Shown here: positions 25,660 through 36,500 of the stretch, in pieces
How positions within the stretch are numbered: position 1 is the first letter of the stretch
How the letters are laid out: each line of letters begins with the position of its first letter
Assembly (NCBI GenBank): GCA_013397435.1
Contig: VZRG01000159.1
Coordinates: 803,241 to 867,240 of the forward strand
Length of the DNA stretch: 64,000 bases
Source: Erythrocercus mccallii
Lineage: Eukaryota; Chordata; Aves; Passeriformes; Dicruridae
Direction of reading: 5' to 3'
The notes under the pieces: generated by a model
The model's input: only the letters and a program-made list of their open reading frames with translations
Database searches by the model: none
Told to the model about the DNA's origin: nothing
Position numbers and translations under genes: made by a program

Positions 25660-25664
25660 CCAAT
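25660..25664 (-). promoter_or_regulatory. Inverted CCAAT box (NF-Y type) in the XPO4 promoter
   Basis: GGCCAATCCC lies on the plus strand (ATTGG on the coding strand), about 60 bases upstream of the first ATG and about 20 bases from the SBS-like motif. It is a plausible NF-Y site by sequence and position. Confidence 0.4.
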
Positions 25665-25695
25665 CCCGGCCCGGCCCGGCCCCGCCGCGGAAGGG

Positions 25696-25735
25696 NNNNN
25701 NNNNNNNNNNNNNNNNNNNNNNNNNNNNNNNNNNN
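25696..25735. other. Assembly gap (40 N)
   Basis: A run of 40 N lies in the GC-rich XPO4 promoter. The true missing length is unknown. Part of the 5' UTR or core promoter may be absent. Confidence 0.99.
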
Positions 25736-25911
25736 CCCGCTAAGCCGCCGCCTTCTCCCCCTCCGCCCGCCCGGCCCGGCCCCTCAGGCCCCTCCCGGCC
25801 GCCCCCAGGGCGGGCCCGGCCCGCAGCACGCGGCGGGACCCCCGAGCCGCGGGGCGGGGTTGCCGCCGCTCCCCGCCGGTCCCAGGTCACCGCGCTTGCC
25901 CGGCCCGCAGT

Positions 25912-26250
25912 TGGTTAGGGGTGGAAGGAGCCTCTGGAAATCATCGGGTCCAACCCCCTGCCAAGCCAGGGTCACCTGAGCAGGTTGCACAGGAACGCAT
26001 CCAGCTGGGTTTGGAATGTCTCCAGAGAGGAAGGCTCCACAACCACCCTGGGCAGCCTGTTCCAGTTCTCTGCCACCCTCCATGGAAAGAAGTTCTTCCT
26101 TATGTTGAGGTGGAACCCATTGTGTTCACGTGTGGCCATTGCTCCTCGTCCTGTCGCTGGGCGCCGCTGAAAAGAGCCTGGCACCATTCTCTTGGCACCC
26201 TCCCTGGAGACCTACATGCACTTCCTTATGCTTCCCAATGAGCTCCGGTG
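25912..26250 (-). mobile_element. CR1 LINE 3' fragment beside the XPO4 promoter
   Basis: Read on the plus strand it shows the reversed 3' UTR of chicken-type CR1: GGAAATCATCGGGTCCAACC, CACCTGAGCAGGTTGCACAG, GGCAGCCTGTTCCAGTTCTC and AAGAAGTTCTTCCTTATGTT. The CR1 sense strand is therefore minus, the same as XPO4, with the CR1 3' end facing the promoter. It is a 5'-truncated copy of about 300 bp, which is usual for CR1. Similarity fades after about 26215. Confidence 0.85.
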
Positions 26251-27774
26251 CCAGCGCGGCCGCAGGGAGTCCCTTGTGCATAGCAGCGCTTGCAGGTCTG
26301 TGGTAGGAGGACAAGCTGAGTTTACAAAATATAGCTTCGAAAGTGGTGCGGAGGGGAGAGGGTGGTCAACGGTGGTCAGCATACTTACAAATGAACTGGT
26401 TTACAGCAGACAAAAAACTGAAAACAAAAATTTAAAAAACACGGCAAAACAACAACAAAACTCCAACAATGTTTAAAACTGTGCTAAAATGCACTTTTTC
26501 CCACATAAATCCACCTGGAGCTCCTTCTGTGTTATTAGTTGTGAGTCACAAGACAGTGTCAACTCTGAAAGATATGCCGAAGTGAACACTGTTGTGCACC
26601 TATAAGAGCAAAAGGACTCTCAGATTACGCCTTCACGGGCATTTCATTTTGGTTAAAGAGTTGGCCTTTTAAACAAATCGGATGGTTTCTACTTCAGTTT
26701 GCGCACAAGAGCAGACTTGGAGCTTTGATACCTTCAGATGAAGCCAAAATGGAAGATCTGCAATTGCCAAGGAGTGTTCAGTGCACAGGTCCAGGCCAGA
26801 TCCCCTTCAGAGCACGTGCCCCACAGTGCAGAGCACTGAGCACCATCAGCTGTTGTGTTCCCCTGAACCCGCTGGACCACTCTGCTCTTAACAGAGTCAG
26901 GTGTTTCCAGCCATAGTTCTCTCAGCCTTGGGCAGGCATTAGCTGACCTCAAGTGCTGAATTTATGCAAGGTTTGGAATTTATCAGCTGAACCGGCCGAC
27001 AGCAATGGTGAATGCTTGTAGACTGTTCACATAATGTGTCAATAGACAATGTTTCCATGTAGATGATACAATGTAATAGCCAATGGTGGAAGAAGGAACA
27101 AAAGAAATGAATGACAGCAAGAAATTCATCTTTCCTATTCCAAAGAAAAATGCAAGTATTTTTCTCCTAAGAAATCACAGCTTTCAATTCTGAAGGGGGT
27201 ATGGCAGTGCTTATTACTAGACAAGTTTAAAAGTAGCAATAGAACCAAGTAAATTATTGCTTTTGGGGTTTACCTAGGAGGTAGAACTAGAACATGCATT
27301 TCAGAGTAACATTCAGCTTCAAAGTTGAGGAATATGGGGAGATCAGAAGGGCTGCACTGAAAGGAGGGATCCATATACAGAAAACTGAACAACGGTCAGA
27401 AGGCAGTAAGAGTGTGACAAAACACATAAGTCCTGGAATGTGTTTATTGGGCAAAGAGCACAATGTACAATGAGTCTCACTCTAAAGAACAGACACTAGA
27501 GCTAACGACTTAGAAGTTTGTGTAAAAAGAGGTAAAATGCAAAAAAAAAATCCCTGAAAAGTATGAAAAAAACCCCTATTTACTGTGTTCAGTAAAGGAC
27601 TACTTCAGCTGAGTATTTCTGTACTTGTGACTTTTTCAGCATGCTCAAAGGTCCTTCATTCTCCTGTGGCCTTGTGTGTTTAGCAGCACACTTGAACAGC
27701 CATGAAAGCAATAGAAATTGAATAGTATTTTTCAGGTTGGGAGCACTCAAGAGGTCTCTACACACATATTCTAT
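26251..27774. other. Intergenic sequence upstream of XPO4
   Basis: No recognisable gene. AT-rich, with an A-rich stretch at about 26410-26470. Open frames are below 100 codons and resemble nothing known. Confidence 0.8.
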
Positions 27775-28290
27775 TTCTTTAGCCTTCTGATCAAGTTGCT
27801 TAGGGCTTTGTTCAGCGAGGTTTTGAAAACCTCAGGAATGGAGAGTGCACAACTCTCTGGGTGACAGTGTCAATGCTTGATTGGTATCACAGTGACCTCT
27901 TTTTTCCCCTTAAACCAGAATGTCCACAGGTGTCTGTTACTTCTCATCCTGCTGCTGTGCACCTCAGTAGAGAGTGTTGCTGCATTTTCTTGATAACCTT
28001 AGGTACTGGAAGAAAACTCCTGGGTTTGCTTTGAAGCCTTTTAACTGAATGCAGTTCCCTCAGCCATTCCTCACAGCATTGTGCTCCCACTCCTACACCA
28101 ACTTGACTGCCCTCAGCTGTGCTCACTGCAATTTGTTCACTTCTTTCTCATAGTGCAGGCCCCAGAGTTCAGTGTGGTTTTCCAGACGTGATGTAACAAG
28201 TGCTGAGTAAAGAGAACTAGTACTTCTTTTGATATATTGGCTGCATGCCTGTAAAAACAACCTAATATGTCTCTATAAAGGTAGCCTTGG
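27775..28290 (-). mobile_element. Diverged CR1 LINE fragment in the intergenic region
   Basis: Segments such as GCAGTTCCCTCAGCCATTCC, TGCAGGCCCCAGAGTTCAGT, GTGGTTTTCCAGACGTGATG and CAAGTGCTGAGTAAAGAGAA follow, in order, the reversed CR1 stretch around the 'lower-tail' region (cf. CCTCACCAGTGCTGAGTAGAG). It overlaps a frame preserving nothing coding. Orientation minus. Old and indel-rich, so the borders are approximate. Confidence 0.65.
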
Positions 28291-31200
28291 TCACTGCTGT
28301 GGTGTTCTGCTCACTTGTTTGTCTTGGTTTCTATCAGGCCAAGTAAAGTGCATGGCTGAGCTTTAACTGCCCTGACACCCTCACCTGGGACTTCAGCATG
28401 TGCAGTGCTGTAGGTTTGCCTGTGCCTAGCCCAGTCTCCTCTCATCGTAGCTCATCAGTTGTCCTTCCTCAACGGTCCTGTGTAATATATAACCTTGTCT
28501 CCAACCCTTTCTCCTGCATGGATCTTTACTCAGACTCTGTCTTCTACTGTTTCTGGCTTCACTTTCTGTCTGGACTCTAGACATGACTCATTATCTTGCC
28601 TTGTCTTGGACTCTCAAGAAGACCTGTCACCAATCCAGTCCTACCCAAATCCTATGGAACTGCACCCTGATTGGTGAAAGCCCTGTCTGTCCTATGGTCA
28701 GCCTCAGCTTATTCATCCTCATGGAATGGCCCTGCTCATGCTGCCCTTGTCACAGTCCACCAGGACCTCCAGATTCCTACTTTGGTCAGACTTCAGTCTA
28801 TACTACTATGGTGATTATTCCATTTTAGGTAAGGTATGACACCACAGGATCCATCTGCCAGTTCCCTGAATAGACATAGTGGTTTGATCAATCTGTACCT
28901 ATCCCTTCTGCCCTGAATTTGTCTGTTTGGGCACACTTCAGCATGTTCGTTAAATCCACTCCTCTTTCACAAGTGGTATGATCTGTGCAGACAAAATCAT
29001 GTATTTTGCCATATCATCATCACCATATCTTGTCCTCATTTTGAGTGGGAGGACCGAGTGGAGTAATCTTCAGTAAAAATTACATGTTCAAGTAGTCACA
29101 TTTTCTCTCAGCTATATTACAATCTTAATGTTCTCTTGGCTAGTCTTAGAAAAGCTGATTGTTCATTTATCTTGTCAGAGTGAATGCTGAAGCTATTTCT
29201 GCTGTTGGCTAAAAAAGATGTATCACATTGTTCCTTCATACTTTCCTCTTTTGTGGTGTTAATCCTCTTAAAATAGTTCAAAGTTTTGGACTTGTTGCCA
29301 GAAAGAGTGTTGTTGGTAGTGGAGCCTGGTCTTCCTGCTTTAGCAGTCCTTCCCTACCTTGTTTTCTCCCATATCTGAAACCAGCCAACTACTGCCAATT
29401 TGGGCTAAAGATTAAAATGTTAAGAAAAATGAAACAACAGTTGGTTGTTCAATCTAGTCATGATTTTGGGTTTGTTTTTAATGTGTTAATCAGTCCCATG
29501 CACACATAAAATAAAACTAGCGAAGATCTGCTATAGTCAGGACCATCTGACAAAGTCTAGTGCAAGGACTTAGAGATGACTGAGCAGTGAGTTAGATGAG
29601 GTAAGGAAATCACAGTCAGTAGGGAAGTGGATTACTAGTATAAAAGTGCAATGACAATTGCAAGCATGCAAGTGACAAGCTTGGTGAGGAAAGAATCTTT
29701 CATCACTGTTTATGTAGAAGCTTTACAAACCATCCTCTCCTATCAGGACATATGTATGCCTTGACTTGTTTTCTGTGCTTGATTTCCTAAGATGTTCCTA
29801 AGGTTGATTTCCAACAGTGTTCAAGAGATCTCTTCCTATGTAGCCTGCACTTTTTTCCTCAGAAGACTTAAATTCTCTGGCCAGAACATCCAGTTTGCTC
29901 CCTTTCCCAGGCCCATTTTTCCTAACACCTACCTTGACTGCATGTATTTCTGCATCAATTCCTGCAATAAATTCTGTAAATAAATTTCAAGTAAGTTCTG
30001 CAATAAATTCCTGCCATACTTCCTGATTTATTGCTGTCTTTTCATCAGCACTTAGCCGAAGTCCCAGTACTCGCTATTCCGCTTGTGGTAGTCTGTGATG
30101 CTCATCTCCAGTGACACAGAAGATCTCCCACCAGACACTTCAAAACAATTCAGATTAAGTCCTTCAGACAACCTGGCTAGACTTTCATACAAATGGCCTC
30201 AGTCAAGTTACCTGGGCACAGGAAGTCACTATTCCCCTCTGGAGGAAAAGCTTCTACCAAAATTACTTTAAGCAAGTTTGATAGCACCACCCAGTGCTGT
30301 TGGTCACTTGCTCTCAGTTTATTTCTTACAAAACAACAGTAAGCAGTGCTGCAAAGCTGGAATAGTCATTCAAGTAATTAATTTCAAGTTCTCAGTTTTG
30401 TTAAGAATGAACTTTGACATGTCATAGATTAGTTTAACTGAGAAGCGGCAAAATATTAGGTATTTATGTGAGCAACCTCCACATTGCAAGGCTGTGTCTT
30501 ACTAGAAGCAAGATTCAAACCAATTTTTAACCATATTACACAGGAAAAGATATAGAGGCTAAGAATGATGTTATAGAGAATTGGTGTGTAGTGTAGTTGT
30601 GTGAGTGCAGAGCTTGTGACACTGTCAGAGCAGAGAACAGTCACAGTGGCCAGGAGCAGCCACAGCACACACCAAGCATCAGTTGAGCTGCCACAACAGC
30701 AGCCTGCAGAAGGGGAATTCAGGAGAATATCAGACACACAAATGACTGAGTCTCACTCAATATTTGTTACACGAATATTCTGCCCAAGAATTGAGGCACA
30801 CACCTTGCACTTAAACTGGCTTTTCACAAGCAAGGCCTTGCATTGGTATAGATTGACACTGGATGGCAAAATGTCAGTAGAGTTAAAAAATGTAGGCTAG
30901 GTGAGCAGTTCTACTAGACAGAGACTTTTGGCATCTTTGTGATACTCATTGCTGTACTTGAAGCTGTAACAAGTAAGAGCTTAAGCATTGTTTAAAGCGA
31001 GTGCATTAATTGTTTTACAGGAAACCTGCTGTATTTGGGTTTGTATCTTGCTTACGTTCTGTTTCTTCCTGACTCCACTTGTCTGGCAACCACCATGTCG
31101 GGGTTAGCACTGCAGTGTGCCGAGAAGTGGGGAGCTCAACAGAAGAGTCACCAAGTTTAGCTATTTTGACCTTCAGAGTTATCTTTAGGATTTATGACTG

Positions 31201-32739
31201 GTTGATCAGAATATGTTGCTTATGATTCACATTTGGAAGTTTATCAGTGATAGCTTACACTAAGTATTTGGAAAATATGAATGCTTTCCTCCAACAGCCT
31301 CTGTGCTGCCTCTGCCATGGACTTCTGGAGTATTTGGGAACACTTTCCTAGTATACCAGATGGTAGGATGATAGCTTAAGCTGGCCTACTTCAACTTGTC
31401 TGTAACAAACGCTTAAAAGTCTTCATGCAGCAGGTATCTATGTTGAAGGACACAAATGCCAGCTCAGACAACTGGCTTACTGCCTCTTTCATCTCAAGGC
31501 TGCTGTCAACCCAAAAGGGATCAATGCAGCACCAGTGTATTTTAGGCTACTATCTCTAGACACTTGTTTCATGTATCATTCACTTAAGATTGAGTCATTT
31601 TTGATTAGCATAGGCTAGGCTACTGATGTTTTAGTCACTCCTCTGAAATGGTTCTGTTTTGACCCTGCTCTAAAGTTGCCTGCGAAGGGCTTCCTACCCC
31701 TATTAGTTTATTTCTAAGGTCATCTGCTTAGGAGATGACTTTTTCTTCCTTTAAGTAACTTACATGTCACAGCCAAATTGTCACTGATCCTGCATAAAAA
31801 GCAAGGAGCTAAATAGATTTCAAAATCCTCAGAAAGGCCCTTAGGTAAGGCTTACCACCTTAGTACTAGGGGATTCATGGGCCCAATTTGGATGTGTGAC
31901 TCTCCCTATGTGTTGTAGAAGTAGAAAACCTGTTGTAGAGTGGGGTCTGGAGAAGCTGCCAGGTGAAATATCTGTGGTAGTTCACAGAAGGTTCCAAGGA
32001 AGCCTTTATAACTTAACACAAACACACACACACATGCACACCCACAGGCTTGTTTTACTTGTGTTTGGAAATGCTGCCATACTTTGGATGTTTTCCCTTA
32101 AGGACATCTGACACAAACTTTTGCTCAAAAATTTTCTTCCTGGATGCAGAAATACCATGAAGCATTCACAAGTTGGTTCATCATCTAGCCATTTCCTATT
32201 TTGAAGGCAGTCCATGGAAAGCATGCTAACTGCTCAACTGACCAATCCTCTATACAGTCACCATAAGTGTGTGCCGTGTAGTGAAATCAATTGCAATAGA
32301 GAAAGCAAGGTCCAGTAATTAGCTGTACATAGGCTATCTGAAGGTGACTAACTTCTGAAGTTGCAGCAGAAATATGCAACAGGAGTTATTAAGTTTCTCT
32401 TTATTTTTGTCCCATATACAGAAGAGGCAAGTAGTAGAAATACCTGCTGACAGATTGTCCAGCAGCTGAGGGTCCCTGGGCAGAATGATCATTGCATATA
32501 ACCATTCTACTGCTTCAGTTTGGGCCTAACAAAGTCAAACAGGAAAAAAAAAAAGTTGTCTATCAACTGTGAGGGGAAGCTTACTGCCTAAAATAATCAT
32601 GTAATTCTGAAAAATCAGACAGTGATAAATCAGAAGTGATAAGAGTTCTAAATTTAAGCAACTCACTTTGCAGAGTCATGTGCAGCCAGCCATGCACAAG
32701 ATGATAGTGTCTAAAGTGAGTTAATTTTCTTATTCTCAC
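28291..32739. other. Intergenic sequence with a pyrimidine-rich block
   Basis: The block at about 28330-28800 is strongly C/T-rich on the plus strand (for example CTGGACTCTAGACATGACTC and CTTGCCTTGTCTTGGACTCT). It could be an eroded old repeat, but I cannot name a family. The rest shows no gene or repeat I can support. Confidence 0.7.
32016..32042. repeat. (AC)n microsatellite
   Basis: An AC-rich run, interrupted by an extra A and a TG, in intergenic DNA. Confidence 0.8.
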
Positions 32740-32819
32740 ATCTCTTGTTGAACAGCTGTTCCAGAGTTTGACTCGGAGAATTGTAAATCATTCTGACTTC
32801 CAGCTTATTTACTTTCACT

Positions 32820-33590
32820 GTACTTGCTGGCACATGGATAGATATTATTCTTTATCCCAAATAGATTTTCTTTCTTGCTTCCTCATGTTTATCCCAGGTA
32901 TATTTAGAATATTATGTTGCCCTTATTCTTAATTTTGTGAATTCATATAGAATTAGAAGAGATTTTCTGCATAAATAAGTTCCTTTCCATAAATAATGCT
33001 GCATCTATTCTGACATATATTGATCTTCTCAAAAAATGACCACCAGAATGGTGATACTCCAGATGACATTTTACAAGGGCATTGCTTTTCCTCTTGGAAA
33101 TGCATAGATCAAGGTGGTAAAATTGTCTCCACTAGTTTCACATTTGTATCCTTTTAGTGGCTTAGGCATCCCCCAATCAGTTGATGCACATACACACATA
33201 GGAATACACATATGTCAGGAACTTGAGAGGGCTAATCCCAGAAGTGCTACAGTAAAAAACTTCATGACATTTTTATTATTCCATGTATCACCATTTAGTT
33301 TCCCTTTTACAATGCTGTTAATAATCTTTTACTGAATGTGTCTGAATACTATTTGCAGATTTCATTAGCGTGCTCTACTTTTCATTCTCAAGCCATTTAT
33401 AAAAGTATTAAAATTGGATCTATTTATAGGCTTTCCAGTCCTCAACATGTCCCTTTGCAATGCAGTGTGTATGGCAGAAATACCATTGCTGTTCTTCAGC
33501 AGCGGCCCCTCAGGGACTTTACCATGGATTTTCTTAGTACTAGAACCAACTCTGCATAGGGCAATTAATTTAGACAACTATAAAGAAATT
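32820..33590 (-). mobile_element. Ancient CR1/L3-like LINE remnant
   Basis: In order on the plus strand: ACTCCAGATGACATTTTACA then AGGGCATTGCTTTTCCTCTTGG, which resembles the amniote CR1 pattern TTCCAGATGAGATCTCACCA...GCCTTGTATAATGGCA...CTGGAAATG. Then AAGCCATTTATAAAAGTATT and GGCCCCTCAGGGACTTTACC resemble the pattern CCATTTATAAAAATATTAAA...GACCCCTGAGGGACCCCAC. Two well-spaced groups in the expected order support an old copy in minus orientation. Borders are approximate and the left part (32740-32990) is weaker. Confidence 0.6.
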
Positions 33591-33599
33591 CCTAATCCT

Positions 33600-36500
33600 T
33601 ATTATAAATAATGAACAGAAATTCTCCATCTTGCAGGTGGACCTGGAGGTCTCAGGCAGCTGTATACAAACTTTAGATTACATCCTCATGCCACGTATGT
33701 GCCCAACTCTTACTTATTTAGCCAGCCCTTCCTAGCAGGAGTTCTAGAGATGCCAGCCAGTCCCTCTTTCAGCACCTGAGATCCCTGACCCTGCTTTGTC
33801 TTCTCTGTTTTGAGGTTTGACATGGTAGCAAAAGGGTACCTTGGTGGCCAACCCTGTAACCTTAGCTGAAGAAAGCGGTTAGCAAATCCTTTTACTGCCA
33901 TTCAGTTTCTAGTATGAGCATAGGGGAACTAGGGGATAATTATTTGAAGCTGCTTTTCCTAGTTAAGTTCCCTTTGGTGTTCTAGGAGGTTGATGGACAA
34001 GTCTCTCAGCTTGTCCCTTGTTTTCAAGGAGGAGTTTAGCAAGATCACAGTTCTTCCCATAGATATCTCACCTTAGTTAAGAGTTTTTGCCTGGAAGTGG
34101 CCAGAGAAGCCCAGGTCACTGCTGCTGCTTGCTTGCCAATTACATGCTGTGCACCCAGTTTTAGTCCAGCTGGGGTTTCGTGACTGCACTGCTGAGACAC
34201 TGGATCTACTGCCTGGCAGCTGTAGGCTGCCACTGACAGGAACACATGAGGAAAGTTGTCAATGGATTGATCTTCGTGGCTCTAGATGCTCACCTAGACA
34301 ACCCTCTTATCCCATTTTTCTTCCAATACAATCCATTCTAGTTTTCTCTTTGATAATTTCTATTCTAATAAACTTAAGCATCTTTAGTTTAACTAATAAT
34401 TTCTGTGTGACAATGGAGCAACTGCTTTTGAACTCCAGAAAATTTAAGCTGGAATAAAATAATAGTTTGACTCTGTAGTTTTTTGTTTCAAATGAATAGA
34501 TGAATGAACAAATGAACAGCTATGTAGGCCTTTCCCATTTTGGATCAGACTTTATATAGATCTAATGATCTATATAAAAATCTGTCTTGTCTTGTACAGA
34601 AAGCCTATTAGTTAAACATTAGCACAGCATTGCACAATTTTCAAGGCATTTTTGTGTCCTCTTTTTAAGTATTAATTCAACAAATTTGTCAGATACACAT
34701 AAAAGGTTTAGTGACCTATGCATTTCAGCATAGAGTTATTTTACAGAGCAAGAACAATCATGGTCAGCCCCTTAACCCTTTAGCACTACAGCTGATTTAG
34801 GAGATGGATTCACATAATGGCTGGGGTTGTGTGAGGATGCGACAGCACTTTCCTATCTCATCCTCCCCAACAGGGTTGAAGACGAGTACTTTGAGCAGTA
34901 TGGCTATGAAGATTATATGAGCCATTGCACTGCCAGAATGTGCTTCAACTCCTTGAAGCCATCACAGCTTTCTCGTGCCACAACTTCTCTGTCTTTTTTC
35001 CCAGTTAATGGAATGCGTAGTAAAAAGGATTTCATGATTTCATTATCAGTTGTCCATGTGTAATGTCAGTGAAGTTACATTCACATGATTATGCAGATAA
35101 ACTCAGGTGGAGTTGCATTTGTTTCTTCAGATAAAGGTTTTGATTTACTTAACCACACAGCAGTTTTATTTTGTAATTGCATTTGCATCGACTGGAAAAG
35201 CAAATACATAATAATCTGGTTAGCCATAAAGAAATTGAAATATTACATTATGATATAAAGTATTATATCTCATAGATTAGCAGCCTTCACTTGTCAAAGG
35301 CATATTTTTACTAAATAGATGAAATTTCCTGGGAACATAGCTTCCCAAACCAGGTCTATTAAGATTGCCATTGCTTGCAAATATTTTGTGACTAAAGGAA
35401 AACATAACGTTGAATTGATGAAATAATGTTTTTTTCTTGATGAGCTCCTGGTCTCATAGGTGCAAAACCTTGAGACCTATTCTGGGTGTAATTCCCATGG
35501 AAGCCTGTGGAGAGGGCAGGATTAGAGGTGAAAGCTGATGCCCTGAAATCAATGTGTGATCTATTCCAAAAGAAAAACAGAAACGTGGAGACTGGTGACT
35601 CGTGTACTAATGGATTTTCCTGCAGTGACTGAGCTACTTTCAGTAGGATTACACTGACATTTTTCAGCACGAGTAACACTTCTGGCGTTCCCCACCCTGC
35701 CCACCCTGCCTCTATCATTCCATGCCCTGCCCTTCCTTGTGCTCCTCCACTGTGTTGGCATGACTATCTGTGTCACCGTGTGCTGAAGTGGTTCAGAAAA
35801 ATCAATTCAGCTAAAATTAGCAGCCAGTGTTTCACTGGGTTGTTTTTTGGCCTAAGCTCTCTGCTCTCAGTGTACTGATCAGTGGCTCAGTTATGCCAGC
35901 AGAGCCAAGGGGGCATGGCGGAGGCAATGGGCAGCAGCAAAATCCTACAGGCAACATTTGGATCCTGCCATTGCTTCATCTCCATTGCCTCCAGCACTGC
36001 TCTGGCACAAGCATTTGTGAGGCTGACCCTAGCAGGGCAGCTTTCCTAACCAAAAAAACACCCAAACCAAAGTCATCCCTCCAGTTTTACTTTTCAGCAA
36101 GATTAATTCCCTAATCTGGAATGTCCCATGGTCACAAAAACCCCTGTCCCAGTAAGGGAATGACATGGGGCTGAAAAGTCAATGGAAAGAGTGAGCAGGT
36201 ATTCACATAGTGCAGTTCCTGAATGTCACATTACAGCTTTGGGAGCCCAGCAGTCTTATTAGTAGCCTAATCTGCCCCCCAAAGCAATACCCATTGAGGA
36301 AAGAACAATAACAATCTTATAATAGAGATAGATTTTACATCTTACATATTTTAAAAATTTGCTTCCTAAATATCATGGGTTTGACAGAATCACCCTTACT
36401 CCTCAGGAGCTGAATTTGGTTTGGCTTGGGAATTTGGGGGGCATTGGTAGCATGCTTCATTATGAATTTACTGTATGAAGAGAATTCAAGACTAAAGCTA

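Larger units (their letters stand above)
24880..25912. promoter_or_regulatory. CpG island covering the XPO4 promoter and exon 1
   Basis: About 1 kb of very GC-rich, CpG-dense sequence in an otherwise AT-rich window. It covers exon 1, the proximal promoter and the start of intron 1, and is typical of a broad, TATA-less housekeeping promoter. GC boxes are visible, for example GGGGCGGGGT at 25851-25860. A 40-base run of N interrupts it. The right edge drops abruptly into a CR1 element. Long open frames on both strands here reflect the absence of AT-rich stop codons and are not genes. Confidence 0.9.

Noticed and set aside
24836..25918. Long open frames on both strands around 24.8-25.9 kb (up to about 360 codons)
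   Set aside because: They fall in the CpG island, are open in several frames at once, run through the N gap, and contain Gly/Arg/Pro/Ala-rich nonsense. Only the first 27 codons of the minus-strand frame starting at 25603 are real (XPO4 exon 1).
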